A DNA stretch of 64,000 bases from assembly GCA_963205455.1 (NCBI GenBank), contig CAUJJL010000137.1, positions 1-64,000 on the forward strand. Direction: 5' to 3'. The notes under the pieces were generated by a model. The model was not told the DNA's origin. It searched no databases and saw only the letters and a list, made by a program, of their open reading frames with translations. Shown here piece after piece: positions 17,787 through 30,657 of the stretch. A program made the translations under genes and the position numbers. The stretch is from Verrucomicrobiota bacterium. GTDB lineage: Bacteria > Verrucomicrobiota > Verrucomicrobiia > Opitutales > Opitutaceae. How positions within the stretch are numbered: position 1 is the first letter of the stretch; every line of letters begins with the position of its first letter.

Positions 17787-17987
17787 TTAGGCGGCTTTGG
17801 CACGCTTCCTGGCTCCGGCGGCGGTGAGCAGCCGGGCGATGTTCTTGCGAAGAGAGCGAAGCTCGTGGGTCTTTTCGACCTGGCCGGTCTGCTTGCGCAG
17901 GCGCATCTGGAGGAGAGCGTCGCGAGATTCGCGGAGTTTGGTTTCGATCTCAGCCGGCGTGAGTTCGTTGATTTCTTTCGCTGTCAT
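17787..17987 (-). CDS. rpmC: 50S ribosomal protein L29
   Basis: Two-helix protein beside the exit tunnel, part of the docking area for trigger factor and SRP. The 66-residue protein has [37 protein letters not shown], with the conserved RxxKxTGQ-type segment. It follows rplP by 32 bases and precedes rpsQ by 4, as in the S10 operon. Confidence 0.97.
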   Translation of the reverse strand: MTAKEINELTPAEIETKLRESRDALLQMRLRKQTGQVEKTHELRSLRKNIARLLTAAGARKRAKAA

Positions 17988-18019
17988 GGCGACGTTGGTT
18001 GAATTTTTGCGTTGGCGAA

Positions 18020-18442
18020 CTAGGCAGCCGCATTCTCACGCATGATGAAACGGCAGCGGAAGGGCAGCTTCGCATCCGCGAGGCGGAAGGCCTCCTTGGC
18101 GATGCTGGAGGGGACTCCGGAAAGTTCGAAGAGCACGGCACCGGGCTTGATGACCGCGACGTAGAACTCGACGGGGCCCTTGCCCTGGCCCATGCGCACT
18201 TCCGCGGGCTTCTTGGTGATCGGCTTGTGCGGGAAGACTCGGATCCAGAGCTTGCCCTTGCGTTTCAGGTGACGGGAAATGGTGACGCGGGCAGCTTCGA
18301 TCTGCTGGCCGGTCATGGGTCCACGGGAGAGGGATTGAAGGCCGTAGTCGCCAAAAGCGAGGGTATTGCCGCGCTTGGCATTTCCAGCGCGGGACCCTTT
18401 TTGGGACTTGCGGTATTTGGTGCGGGCAGGAGCGAGAGCCAT
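18020..18442 (-). CDS. rplP: 50S ribosomal protein L16
   Basis: Binds 23S rRNA near the A site and peptidyl transferase centre. The 140 residues include [17 protein letters not shown], the GRG-like loop replaced by [39 protein letters not shown], and the end [22 protein letters not shown]. It lies 48 bases after rpsC. Confidence 0.98.
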   Translation of the reverse strand: MALAPARTKYRKSQKGSRAGNAKRGNTLAFGDYGLQSLSRGPMTGQQIEAARVTISRHLKRKGKLWIRVFPHKPITKKPAEVRMGQGKGPVEFYVAVIKPGAVLFELSGVPSSIAKEAFRLADAKLPFRCRFIMRENAAA

Positions 18443-18490
18443 GGCTAGCTGGGTTTAGAATATTGAAATCTGAGGATTTGGATCCGCCCA

Positions 18491-19126
18491 TCAGGCGGCT
18501 ACATCGGCTTCCTTCTTACAGATCCAGCACTTGACGCCGATCTTGCCGTAGACGGTCTGGGCTTCTGAGAAGCCGTAATCAATGCTCTCGCGCATCGTGT
18601 GCAGAGGGACGCGTCCCTTGCGTTGCCATTCGCGGCGCGCGATGTCGGCGCCGCCGAGACGGCCCGAGCATTGGATACGGATACCTTCGGCACCGAGTGC
18701 CATCGCCATCTCAACCGCCTTTTTCATCGCCCGGCGGAACGCAATGCGACGCTCGAGCTGAAGGGCGACATTCTCGGCGACGAGTTGGGCCTCGATCTCC
18801 GGCTTCTTGACCTCCTGGATGTCGAGGAGGATTTCCTTGCCCGTAAGCTTGGCGAGCTCCTCCTTGATCTTTTCGACCTCCTGTCCCTTGCGTCCGATGA
18901 CGACGCCGGGGCGTGCCGTGTAGATCTTGACGCGAACACGATTGGAAGCGCGCTCGATGAAGATGCGCGGCACGGAAGCCTGCTTCAGTTTCTCCATCAG
19001 CTTCTGACGGATGATCTGATCCTCGAGAAGGAGCTTGGGGAAATCTTTCTTGGTCGCAAACCAGCGGGACTGCCAGTTGCGGCGGACGGCGAGGCGAAAA
19101 CCTACGGGATTAGTCTTTTGGCCCAT
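18491..19126 (-). CDS. rpsC: 30S ribosomal protein S3
   Basis: Forms part of the mRNA entry channel. The 211-residue protein has an N-terminal KH domain ([37 protein letters not shown]) with its GxxG loop as IGRKGQ. The C-terminal domain includes [55 protein letters not shown]. It follows rplV by 8 bases. Confidence 0.98.
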   Translation of the reverse strand: MGQKTNPVGFRLAVRRNWQSRWFATKKDFPKLLLEDQIIRQKLMEKLKQASVPRIFIERASNRVRVKIYTARPGVVIGRKGQEVEKIKEELAKLTGKEILLDIQEVKKPEIEAQLVAENVALQLERRIAFRRAMKKAVEMAMALGAEGIRIQCSGRLGGADIARREWQRKGRVPLHTMRESIDYGFSEAQTVYGKIGVKCWICKKEADVAA

Positions 19127-19134
19127 GGCGAGTG

Positions 19135-19476
19135 TTAGTTGGCGGCTCCGTCGGTGAGGACGATGGTAATGTGGGACATCTTCTTGCGGCGCGGCTTCGC
19201 GGTGCCGCGGGCGCCGGCCTTGAATCGCTTCAGGACGGGCCCCTGATCCACGATCGCGGACTTCACGATCAGATCATCAGCCGAGAGGTTGTTGTTGTTC
19301 TCAGCGTTCGCGATGGCGCTCTTGAGCGTCTTCACGATGAGGCGGGCGCTCTTGCGCGGAATCACGCCGAGAAGATCGACGGCGTCAGGAGCGGTGCGCC
19401 CCTGAATGGTGCGGGCTACCTCGCGCACCTTCTTGGGTGACATGCGAGCGTAACGGGTGATGGCTTGAACTTCCAT
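19135..19476 (-). CDS. rplV: 50S ribosomal protein L22
   Basis: Lines the exit tunnel with a long beta hairpin. The 113-residue protein starts [27 protein letters not shown] and carries the hairpin segment [25 protein letters not shown]. It is separated from rpsS by 157 bases, the largest gap inside the S10 operon here, and a hairpin (19493-19511) lies just before its start. Confidence 0.98.
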   Translation of the reverse strand: MEVQAITRYARMSPKKVREVARTIQGRTAPDAVDLLGVIPRKSARLIVKTLKSAIANAENNNNLSADDLIVKSAIVDQGPVLKRFKAGARGTAKPRRKKMSHITIVLTDGAAN

Positions 19477-19492
19477 GATGACGAGGGAGATT

Positions 19493-19511
19493 CCCCCGGA
19501 ATTTCCGGGGG
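19493..19511 (-). promoter_or_regulatory. Hairpin 16 bases upstream of the rplV start
   Basis: An 8-base-pair stem (19493-19500 with 19504-19511) of five G-C pairs plus CGGA/TCCG, with a 3-base loop, in the rpsS-rplV gap. It has no T tract, so it is not a normal terminator. It might stabilise mRNA or shape rplV translation. Function is inferred only from position. Confidence 0.45.
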
Positions 19512-19633
19512 CGACAGCGGGAGAGACGCGGAGCGGGCTCCCCTGCCCTTTCTTTTGATGAATGACGATTAAGTGTTGATGACAGCGACACCATGCGGCC
19601 GCGTTCAGCAGCCCGTGGCATGCAAGGTAGAGA

Positions 19634-19912
19634 TTAGATTTCCTTCCGGGTCATGCCGCCGTGCGCCTTGAAGACGCGGGTCGGGGCGAACTCGCCGAGC
19701 TTGTGACCCACCATGTTCTCGGTGACGTAGACGGCGACGAATGCCTTCCCGTTGTGAACATTGAAGGTGATGCCAACGAAGTCGGGTGTGATCGTGGAAC
19801 GACGGGACCACGTCTGGATCGGCTTCTTGTGGGAGCCGGATTTCTGCGCTTTCTCGATCTTCTCCGTAAGGTGATAATCGACAAAGAAGCCTTTTTTGAT
19901 GGAGCGGGCCAT
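19634..19912 (-). CDS. rpsS: 30S ribosomal protein S19
   Basis: Head protein near the A site and the central protuberance bridge. The 92-residue length is typical, starting [23 protein letters not shown], with the conserved [19 protein letters not shown] at the end. It follows rplB by 15 bases. Confidence 0.98.
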   Translation of the reverse strand: MARSIKKGFFVDYHLTEKIEKAQKSGSHKKPIQTWSRRSTITPDFVGITFNVHNGKAFVAVYVTENMVGHKLGEFAPTRVFKAHGGMTRKEI

Positions 19913-19927
19913 GGTAGCGGAATTGGA

Positions 19928-20803
19928 TTACTTCTTGTTGCGCGGGGGACGACCGTTGTGGCGAACCAGGATCTGGGAACTCGAGGGCTTCGAGCGGCGG
20001 CGGGTCGGGAAACCCTTCGCCAACTGACCCCAAGGGGACACCAGGTGCTGGCGACCGCCACCACCCTTGGATTTGCCCTGACCACCACCATTGGGGTGGT
20101 CAACGGGGTTCATGGCCATGCCGCGAACACGCGGACGGCGTCCAAGCCAGCGACTGCGACCGGCCTTGCCGAGGGCCTCGTTAGCGTGCTCGCCATTGCC
20201 CACTTCGCCAATCGTCGCACGGCAGCGTGCATTTACGAGACGGACTTCACCCGAAGGCATCTTCAGTTGCGCGACTCCATCGTCGACCGCCACCAGTTCA
20301 ATGGAGGTGCCGGCCGTACGCCCGAGTTGTGCTCCACGACCCGGATAGAGTTCGACGCAATGCAACTTCGTCGAGGGCGGAATGAGCTCCAGCGGGAAGT
20401 TGTTGCCAACGAGAAAGTCGTTCGTCGTCGCCTTGCTGGCCGCCACGATCGTGCTCCCGATCTCGAGCGAATTGGGCGCAATGATGTAGCGCTTGTCACC
20501 GCTATCATCCTGATACTGGATCAGCGCGATGTGGGCGGTCCGGTTGGGATCGTACTCAAGGGCGATCACCTTCGCCGGCACGTCGAGCTTGTCGCTGCGC
20601 CGGAAATCGATGATTCGATAGAGCTGCTTGTGACCGCCGCCGCGCCGACGGGACGTGATGCGTCCGTAGACGTTGCGTCCGCCTGTCTTCGGCTTCGGTT
20701 CGGTGAGCGCGCGTTCCGGACGCTTCTTGCTCAGGGAGGGAGTCCGATTGAGCAGGGTGAAACGCTGGGACGGCGTGAGTGGACGGAAAGGTTTGAGAGC
20801 CAT
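19928..20803 (-). CDS. rplB: 50S ribosomal protein L2
   Basis: Core protein required for subunit association and peptidyl transferase assembly. The 291-residue protein starts MALKPFRPLTPSQRFTLLNRTPSL, slightly longer than usual at the N terminus. The OB-fold and SH3-like domains follow, and the catalytic-centre-proximal loop NPVDHPNGGGQGKSKGGGGRQHLVSPWG is intact, including the conserved histidine. It follows rplW by 29 bases. Confidence 0.98.
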   Translation of the reverse strand: MALKPFRPLTPSQRFTLLNRTPSLSKKRPERALTEPKPKTGGRNVYGRITSRRRGGGHKQLYRIIDFRRSDKLDVPAKVIALEYDPNRTAHIALIQYQDDSGDKRYIIAPNSLEIGSTIVAASKATTNDFLVGNNFPLELIPPSTKLHCVELYPGRGAQLGRTAGTSIELVAVDDGVAQLKMPSGEVRLVNARCRATIGEVGNGEHANEALGKAGRSRWLGRRPRVRGMAMNPVDHPNGGGQGKSKGGGGRQHLVSPWGQLAKGFPTRRRSKPSSSQILVRHNGRPPRNKK

Positions 20804-20832
20804 GGGATGTTTCTCCGGAGTTATTGGGCCCG

Positions 20833-21114
20833 TCAGACAAGTTCGATCTTGTCGCCGGCCTTCAAGGTGACGATCGCCTTCTTGAAGTCCGAGGTCCTGC
20901 CGGGACGGCCTGTGCGGCCGCGCTTGTTCTTGCCGCTGTAGTTTTGGATGTTGACGCGCGTGACGCTGACCTTGAACGCCTGCTCGACGGCCTCTCGCAC
21001 GGCACCCTTTGTCGCGTTCGGGTAGACTTCAAATGTGTATTGACCGAGATCGGACGAGGCCTGCGTGGCCTTCTCCGTGAGGCGGACAACCTTGAGAATC
21101 GAATGAGCGTTCAT
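20833..21114 (-). CDS. rplW: 50S ribosomal protein L23
   Basis: Docking site for trigger factor and SRP at the tunnel exit. The 93 residues include LTEKATQASSDLGQYTFEVYPNATKGAVREAVEQAFKV and the basic loop with NYSGKNKRGRTGRPGRTSDFKKAIVTLKAGDKIEL. It starts 1 base after the rplD stop, so translation is probably coupled. Confidence 0.98.
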   Translation of the reverse strand: MNAHSILKVVRLTEKATQASSDLGQYTFEVYPNATKGAVREAVEQAFKVSVTRVNIQNYSGKNKRGRTGRPGRTSDFKKAIVTLKAGDKIELV

Positions 21115-21115
21115 C

Positions 21116-21751
21116 TTAGTTCTGAGCTCCCTTCACACGTGCGAGCACGGCATCGAGTGCGGCGCTGCTGAGGATGATTTTTTTGTAATGCGCGAGATCA
21201 AGCGTGTTGAGCTTCGACGCTTCCTGCAGGGAAACGCGCGAGAGGTTGCGTGCAGCACGCGCGCTCTCAGGAGCGAAAAGCGCATCCACCAGCAGCAATT
21301 TCCCCTTCGGCTCAATGCGGTTGACAACCTCATTGGCGCTCCGGGTCTTGGCTTTGGGGAATGAGACGCTTTCGATGACGACCAGTTCGCCGGCGGCAGC
21401 GCGATCAAAGAGCGCGCGGCTGAATGCGAGGTCCCTGACCCTGCTGTTGATCTTCTTGGAAAAGTCGCGCGGACGCGGACCAAAGACCACGCCACCGCCG
21501 ACCCAGAGAGGCGAACGGATGGAACCGGCGCGGGCGCGGCCCGTGCCCTTTTGACGCCACGGCTTCTTGCCGCCGCCGGAGACCTCGCCACGAGTCTTCG
21601 TGGAACGGGTGCCCTGGCGTTGATTGGCCCGGATGGCAACAATGACTTCCTTCACGGCCTGGACACCCTTGTCTCCTTCAAAAACCGGGAGGTTCGGGAA
21701 GTCCTGCTCGCGGGACGTCGTGCCGTCGGAACTGTAAACTTTAAGCTTCAT
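21116..21751 (-). CDS. rplD: 50S ribosomal protein L4
   Basis: Exit-tunnel protein with a long internal loop. The 211-residue protein has the loop region RQGTRSTKTRGEVSGGGKKPWRQKGTGRARAGSIRSPLWVGGG and a C-terminal Rossmann-like part. In Escherichia coli L4 represses the S10 operon through the rpsJ leader. No matching leader was recognised here. It follows rplC by 20 bases. Confidence 0.98.
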   Translation of the reverse strand: MKLKVYSSDGTTSREQDFPNLPVFEGDKGVQAVKEVIVAIRANQRQGTRSTKTRGEVSGGGKKPWRQKGTGRARAGSIRSPLWVGGGVVFGPRPRDFSKKINSRVRDLAFSRALFDRAAAGELVVIESVSFPKAKTRSANEVVNRIEPKGKLLLVDALFAPESARAARNLSRVSLQEASKLNTLDLAHYKKIILSSAALDAVLARVKGAQN

Positions 21752-21771
21752 TTCAGTGGGATGCTCGAGGG

Positions 21772-22425
21772 TTAGGCGTTCGCTTTGGGCTGGCCCTTGA
21801 TGGCGGTACGCACGATGACGTCGTCACCGTTGGCACCCGGGATGGCACCTTTCACAAGGAGGATGTTCTTCTCGGGAAGAACCTTCACGATGCGCAGATT
21901 CTGGATCGTGCGGCGCTCAGTGCCCATGTGACCAGGCATCGCCTGGTTCTTCCAGGAGCGTCCCGGGGTCTGCCTCATGCCGATCGAGCCGATGCGGCGG
22001 TGAAACATCGAACCGTGCGATGCGGGACCGCCAGCCACGCGCCAGCGGCGGACAACGCCCTGAAAGCCCTTGCCCTTGGTGATGCCGATCACGTCGACGA
22101 GCTGGCCTTCCTTGAATGTCTCGACGGTGATCACATCGCCCGGTTTCAGGGCGGACTTTTCGGAAAGGCGAACCTCGCCAAGCACACGCGGTGCAACGGC
22201 GAGTCCTGCCTTCCTGGCATGCGAGAGCTCTGCCTTGGAGGTGTTCTTCTCCTTCTGCTGGGAGAAGCCCAATTGGACGGCATGATAACCGTCGTTTTCT
22301 ACGGTCTTGATCTGGACGACGGCGCAGGGTCCAGCTTCGACCACGGTGACCGGGACCAGGACGTTTTGAGCGTCATAGACCTGCGTCATTCCGAGTTTTT
22401 TACCGATAAGAGTGCTGATCGACAT
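21772..22425 (-). CDS. rplC: 50S ribosomal protein L3
   Basis: Early assembly protein reaching into the peptidyl transferase centre. The 217 residues begin MSISTLIGKKLGMTQVYDAQ and contain the loop KGKGFQGVVRRWRVAGGPASHGSMFHRRIGSIGMRQTPGRSWKNQAMPGHMG, with the glutamine that PrmB methylates in other bacteria (GRSWKNQAMPGHMG has its equivalent region). A structured 107-base leader separates it from rpsJ. Confidence 0.98.
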   Translation of the reverse strand: MSISTLIGKKLGMTQVYDAQNVLVPVTVVEAGPCAVVQIKTVENDGYHAVQLGFSQQKEKNTSKAELSHARKAGLAVAPRVLGEVRLSEKSALKPGDVITVETFKEGQLVDVIGITKGKGFQGVVRRWRVAGGPASHGSMFHRRIGSIGMRQTPGRSWKNQAMPGHMGTERRTIQNLRIVKVLPEKNILLVKGAIPGANGDDVIVRTAIKGQPKANA

Positions 22426-22427
22426 GG

Positions 22428-22473
22428 GCTAAGCGGTAGGTGGAAAGTTTCCGTTTAATTTGCCTACATTAGC
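22428..22473 (-). promoter_or_regulatory. Stem-loop ending two bases before the rplC start
   Basis: Two stacked 5-base-pair helices, 22428-22432 with 22469-22473 and 22436-22440 with 22463-22467, separated by a small internal loop. They enclose the last part of the rpsJ-rplC leader. On the mRNA the structure ends two bases before the AUG, so any ribosome-binding sequence would be inside it. A second small hairpin (TCCGGC/GCCGGA) lies just upstream. Regulation is inference. Confidence 0.4.
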
Positions 22474-22532
22474 GATTCCGGCACGTGGCCGGAGTGGCCG
22501 CTAAACTGTGGGTGGATGCTGCCGGGCGCAGT

Positions 22533-22841
22533 TTAAACGTTGATGGTGATATCCACGCCGGACGGAAGATTGAGCTTCTTGAGCTCGTCCACCGTCTGCG
22601 CGGTCGGTTCGATGATATCGATGAGACGCTTGTGAGTGCGTGTTTCGAATTGCTCCATCGATTTCTTGTCCACGTGCGGCGAGCGGTTGACTGACAACTT
22701 GTCGATGCGTGTGGGCAAAGGAATGGGGCCGGAGACCCGCGCGCCTGAGCGCTTGGCGGTCTCTACGATCTCCAGGGCGGACTGGTCGATGACTCGATAG
22801 TCAAAGCCCTGAAGCTTGATGCGGATGCGTTGGCCTTTCAT
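22533..22841 (-). CDS. rpsJ: 30S ribosomal protein S10 (NusE)
   Basis: Head protein of the small subunit and NusB partner in antitermination. The 102-residue protein includes [42 protein letters not shown] and the loop [21 protein letters not shown]. First gene of the S10 cluster, here 17 bases after fusA, so str and S10 genes look like a single unit. Confidence 0.98.
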   Translation of the reverse strand: MKGQRIRIKLQGFDYRVIDQSALEIVETAKRSGARVSGPIPLPTRIDKLSVNRSPHVDKKSMEQFETRTHKRLIDIIEPTAQTVDELKKLNLPSGVDITINV

Positions 22842-22858
22842 GGCGAAAAGAACAAGGG

Positions 22859-25045
22859 TTAGGTGCGGGCGGGAGCCTTGACAGAAGACTCCACGATCTT
22901 TGTGAGCAGCGAATTTGGAACCTGCTCGAAATGCGACGGCGTGATGGATGCACTCGCGCGACCCTTGGAGAGGGAGCGGATGTCCGTGACGTAGCCGAAA
23001 AGGGATTCAAGCGGCACGTTGGCGGAAACGATGCAGGCACCGTTCTTGTTTTCCATGCCCTGAATCTGACCGCGGCGGCGATTGATGTCACCCATTAGGT
23101 CGCCCTGGTATTCATCAGGAGTGGTCAGTTCCACGCCCATGATAGGCTCGAGCAGGATGGGCTTGGCCTGGCGCATCGCTTCCTTGAAAGCGAAGATGCC
23201 GGCCATCTTGAACGCGAGTTCCGACGAATCCACCTCGTGGAAGGATCCATCAACGATGCGTACAATGACATCCACGACAGGATATCCGGCGACCACACCG
23301 TTGTTGGCACCCTCGAGAATGCCTTCGGTGGAGGGCTTGATGAATTCCTTCGGGATGACGCCGCCAACGATCTCGTTGACGACTTCGACGCCCTTGCCCT
23401 TTTCGTTGGGTTCGATCTTGACGACAACGTGTCCGTACTGGCCCTTGCCGCCGGACTGGCGGATGAACTTGCCCTCGGCCTGCGCCGGTGCCGTGACGGT
23501 CTCGCGATAGGCGATCTGCGGCTTGCCGACGGTGGCCTCGACCTTGAACTCGCGCTTCATCCGGTCGACGATGATTTCGAGGTGAAGCTCGCCCATGCCG
23601 GCAAGAATGGTCTGGCCGGTGTCGGTATCGGTCTTCACCCGAAGCGTCGGATCCTCCGCCACAAGGCGCTGGAGGGCTGTGCCGAGTTTTTCCTGGTCAC
23701 TCTTCGAGTTTGGCTCGATGGACATCGCGATCACCGGCTCCGGGAAGGACGGCGGCTCGAGACGAATGTCGAAATCCTCATGGCACAGGGTGTCACCCGT
23801 GATGACATCCTTGACGCCGACAAGCGCGCAGATGTCACCTGAATAGGCCGCATCGATCTCCTCGCGGTCCATCGCCCGCATCAGAACGAGGCGGGAAACG
23901 CGCTCGGAACGGCGCGTGCGCGGATTGTAGAGGGACATGCCCTTTGTGACCTTGCCGGTGTAGACACGGAAAAACACGAGCTTGCCGACGAACGGATCAG
24001 TCCAGAGCTTGAAGGCGAGACCCGCCAGCTTGCTCTTGTCGTCGACGACCGCCTCAATCTCCTTGCCGTCGCTGTCCTGACCCTTCATGGGCGGAACATC
24101 GATCGGGTTCGGGAGATAATTCACAACGCTGTCGAGCAGGCGCTGGATACCCTTCTTCTTGAAGGCGGATCCGGGCACAACACCCGTAAACTTCATCGAA
24201 CAGGTGGCCTTGCGCACGGCGAGAATGAGCTCCTCGGTCGCAATTTCCTGCCCTTCCAGATACTTGCCAGCGATGACGTCGTCGAAATCGGAGACAGCCT
24301 CGATCAGACGCTCGCGGTATTTCTTCGCCTCATCCGCATATTCGGCGGGAATGGCGGAAGTGACAGGCTCCATGCCGAGCACGTCCTTTGTATCCTCAAA
24401 GATATAGGCGATATTCTGGACGAGATCGATGACACCGTTGAAATTCTCTTCCTTGCCAATCGGAATGTACAGCGGATGCGCGTTGGCCTTGAGCTTCTCG
24501 CGCATTTCATCGATCGCACGATAGAAGTTGGCGCCCGTGCGGTCCATCTTGTTGACAAATGCAATGCGGGGAACGCCGTACTTGTTGGCCTGGCGCCAGA
24601 CGGTTTCGGACTGGGGTTGAACACCGGCAACCGCGCAGAAAACCGCAATCGCTCCGTCGAGAACGCGCATCGAGCGCTCCACCTCGGCCGTGAAATCCAC
24701 GTGGCCGGGAGTATCAATGATGTTGATACGCTGTTTGATCCCCTTCCAGGGACCGTAGGAAGCATTCCAGGCGCAGGAAATGGCGGCGGCGGTGATCGTG
24801 ATGCCGCGCTCGCGCTCCTGCTCCATCCAGTCGGTCACCGCAGTGCCCTCATGCACCTCGCCCATCTTGTGGACGGCGCCGGTGTAAAAGAGGATGCGTT
24901 CGCTGGTGGTCGTCTTGCCCGCATCGATGTGCGCAGCGATGCCGATATTGCGCGTCCATTCCAACGGGAATGCGCGTTCGGGCGCATTGGCCGCGGCAAT
25001 CTTGCTCTTGTCGGTGACGACGGTGATGGCGATCTCGGATGACAT
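22859..25045 (-). CDS. fusA: Elongation factor G
   Basis: Ribosomal translocase GTPase. I use the ATG giving [20 protein letters not shown] (728 residues) rather than the TTG-like start six codons upstream. The G domain has [17 protein letters not shown] (G1), [17 protein letters not shown] (G2), IDTPGHVDF (G3) and FVNKMDR (G4). Domains II-V follow. The first roughly 35 residues before G1 exceed the usual 8-10. It follows rpsG by 11 bases. Confidence 0.97.
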   Translation of the reverse strand: MSSEIAITVVTDKSKIAAANAPERAFPLEWTRNIGIAAHIDAGKTTTSERILFYTGAVHKMGEVHEGTAVTDWMEQERERGITITAAAISCAWNASYGPWKGIKQRINIIDTPGHVDFTAEVERSMRVLDGAIAVFCAVAGVQPQSETVWRQANKYGVPRIAFVNKMDRTGANFYRAIDEMREKLKANAHPLYIPIGKEENFNGVIDLVQNIAYIFEDTKDVLGMEPVTSAIPAEYADEAKKYRERLIEAVSDFDDVIAGKYLEGQEIATEELILAVRKATCSMKFTGVVPGSAFKKKGIQRLLDSVVNYLPNPIDVPPMKGQDSDGKEIEAVVDDKSKLAGLAFKLWTDPFVGKLVFFRVYTGKVTKGMSLYNPRTRRSERVSRLVLMRAMDREEIDAAYSGDICALVGVKDVITGDTLCHEDFDIRLEPPSFPEPVIAMSIEPNSKSDQEKLGTALQRLVAEDPTLRVKTDTDTGQTILAGMGELHLEIIVDRMKREFKVEATVGKPQIAYRETVTAPAQAEGKFIRQSGGKGQYGHVVVKIEPNEKGKGVEVVNEIVGGVIPKEFIKPSTEGILEGANNGVVAGYPVVDVIVRIVDGSFHEVDSSELAFKMAGIFAFKEAMRQAKPILLEPIMGVELTTPDEYQGDLMGDINRRRGQIQGMENKNGACIVSANVPLESLFGYVTDIRSLSKGRASASITPSHFEQVPNSLLTKIVESSVKAPART

Positions 25046-25056
25046 GCTGATAGTCC

Positions 25057-25530
25057 TTACCACCTGAGGTGGGCAAACGCGCGGTTGGCCTGCGCCATCT
25101 TGTGCGTGTCTTCCTTCTTCTTCACGACCGTGCCCGTGTTGTTGTAGGCATCAACGATCTCGGCAGCCAGGGCGTCGCGCATCGGAACGCCCTTGCGGGT
25201 GCCGGCGGCGGTGACAATCCAACGGAGCGCGAGGCTCTCCTGGCGTTCAAACGAAATTTCGATCGGCACCTGATAGGTGGCACCACCCACGCGGCGACTC
25301 TTGACCTCAAGGCGCGGGCGCGCGTTTTCCATGGCACCCATCAACAGATCAACAGGATCCCCCTTCTCGAGCTTCTCGGAAACCTTCTCAAAGGCACCGT
25401 AGACAATGCGCTCGGCGAGATTCTTCTTCCCGCTTTTCATGACGACATTGACGAGATGCGCAACCAGAGGGCTGTTGTAGCGAATGTCCGGCTCGGTGCC
25501 GCGCTTTTCTGCTCTGTGACGACGTGACAT
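25057..25530 (-). CDS. rpsG: 30S ribosomal protein S7
   Basis: Nucleates assembly of the 30S head. The 157 residues start [36 protein letters not shown]. Core segments are [38 protein letters not shown] and the C-terminal [25 protein letters not shown] Shine-Dalgarno is visible about 10 bases before the ATG. It lies 22 bases after rpsL. Confidence 0.98.
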   Translation of the reverse strand: MSRRHRAEKRGTEPDIRYNSPLVAHLVNVVMKSGKKNLAERIVYGAFEKVSEKLEKGDPVDLLMGAMENARPRLEVKSRRVGGATYQVPIEISFERQESLALRWIVTAAGTRKGVPMRDALAAEIVDAYNNTGTVVKKKEDTHKMAQANRAFAHLRW

Positions 25531-25552
25531 GTTCTAAATTCTCCAGATGGGT

Positions 25553-25936
25553 TTATTTCTTGGCGGCCTTCGGACGCTTCACACCGTATTTGGAACGGCT
25601 GCGACGACGCTTTTCGACGCCGGTTGCGTCGAGCGTGCCACGCACGATGTGATACCGGACGCCGGGCAAATCCTTCACGCGACCACCGCGGATCAGCACA
25701 ATCGAGTGCTCCTGCAGGTTGTGACCTTCGTCAGGAATGTAGGAAATCACCTCGTTGCCATTGGTCAGGCGCACTTTTGCCACCTTGCGGATGGCAGAAT
25801 TCGGCTTCTTGGGGGTGCGGGTCATGACCTGCACGCAAACACCGCGACGGAAAGGGTTCCCATCCAGGGCCGGCGACTTGGACTTCACACGGATGTTCCG
25901 GCGGCCTTTGCGCACGAGTTGGTTAATGGTCGGCAT
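25553..25936 (-). CDS. rpsL: 30S ribosomal protein S12
   Basis: Decoding-centre protein. The 127-residue protein starts [28 protein letters not shown]. The decoding loops [17 protein letters not shown] and [17 protein letters not shown] carry the usual lysines that change in streptomycin resistance. First gene of the str part. A long, structured 499-base gap separates it from rpoC. Confidence 0.98.
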   Translation of the reverse strand: MPTINQLVRKGRRNIRVKSKSPALDGNPFRRGVCVQVMTRTPKKPNSAIRKVAKVRLTNGNEVISYIPDEGHNLQEHSIVLIRGGRVKDLPGVRYHIVRGTLDATGVEKRRRSRSKYGVKRPKAAKK

Positions 25937-26047
25937 ACGAAATGATGGTCTCGGAAATGGCGAAAAGACGCGGAAATTACCAACCTAGTCGGACGCGGCA
26001 AGAAGAATCTAAAAGAAAGTCTCCCTCGCCCGAAAAACGATCGATTC

Positions 26048-26065
26048 AGAGGCGAACACGCCTCT
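26048..26065 (-). promoter_or_regulatory. Hairpin in the rpsL leader
   Basis: A 7-base-pair stem (26048-26054 with 26059-26065) and a 4-base loop, followed on the minus strand by GAATCGATCGTTTTT. It resembles a weak terminator or leader structure about 110 bases before rpsL. Confidence 0.4.
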
Positions 26066-26166
26066 CTCAATCCGCCGATTCGAGAACGTTAGGGAAGAAA
26101 TCGACATTCACGGGAACCACAAGCCGGAACCTGTCCGCTTTCTTGTCCGGAGCAGGCAAGGGCTTC

Positions 26167-26198
26167 AAAAAATCGCCCGGTCTCGAAAGACCGGGCGA
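26167..26198 (-). terminator. Second strong terminator between rpoC and rpsL
   Basis: An 11-base-pair stem (26073-equivalent at 26173-26183 pairing with 26188-26198) with a CGAA loop, followed on the minus strand by six T residues (26167-26172). It lies over 180 bases after the rpoC terminator, which suggests either insurance or an independent short transcript ending here. Confidence 0.85.
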
Positions 26199-26379
26199 AT
26201 AACGATCCGGAGCTAGGCTCAACGGATCATTTTGGCGGGAGGGATGACAAGAAGAACGTCAACCCAATAGGCTGGCAAGACCTAATTTGGATACTGCCAG
26301 CGTCAGAAAATCGCTCCTCGGTCCGGAAAAACGAACGGAATCGCCGTTGCCTACAGGTTCAAAGCCTTCATGGGAGCAG

Positions 26380-26410
26380 AAAAAACCGCAACCCGGGTGG
26401 GTTGCGGTTT
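26380..26410 (-). terminator. Intrinsic terminator after rpoC
   Basis: A 12-base-pair stem (26383-26394 with 26399-26410) with a 4-base loop, then a run of T on the minus strand (26380-26385). It lies 25 bases past the rpoC stop and should end the rpl-rpoBC unit. Confidence 0.9.
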
Positions 26411-26435
26411 GAAAGATTCCCGAATGCAGGGGAGA

Positions 26436-30599
<4,164 letters not shown>

Positions 30600-30657
30600 T
30601 TGGTTTTCCCTTGAATTAAAGTGAACGGATTGGATTGCACGAATGACCCCTGGGGAC

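Larger units (their letters stand above)
25937..26435. other. Long non-coding gap between rpoC and rpsL
   Basis: This 499-base stretch has no convincing gene on either strand; the open frames seen have no family features. It holds the rpoC terminator (26380-26410), a second strong minus-strand terminator (26167-26198) and a small hairpin (26048-26065) followed on the minus strand, six bases later, by a short T run. The promoter of the rpsL unit should be here, but I could not pick a reliable -35/-10 pair. The piece between the two terminators (26199-26379) could encode a small RNA. Confidence 0.7.

Noticed and set aside
25942-26202. Plus-strand 86-codon frame between rpsL and rpoC
   Set aside because: Composition is Lys/Arg/Ser-rich without any motif, and it overlaps two minus-strand hairpins. 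No sign of a gene.
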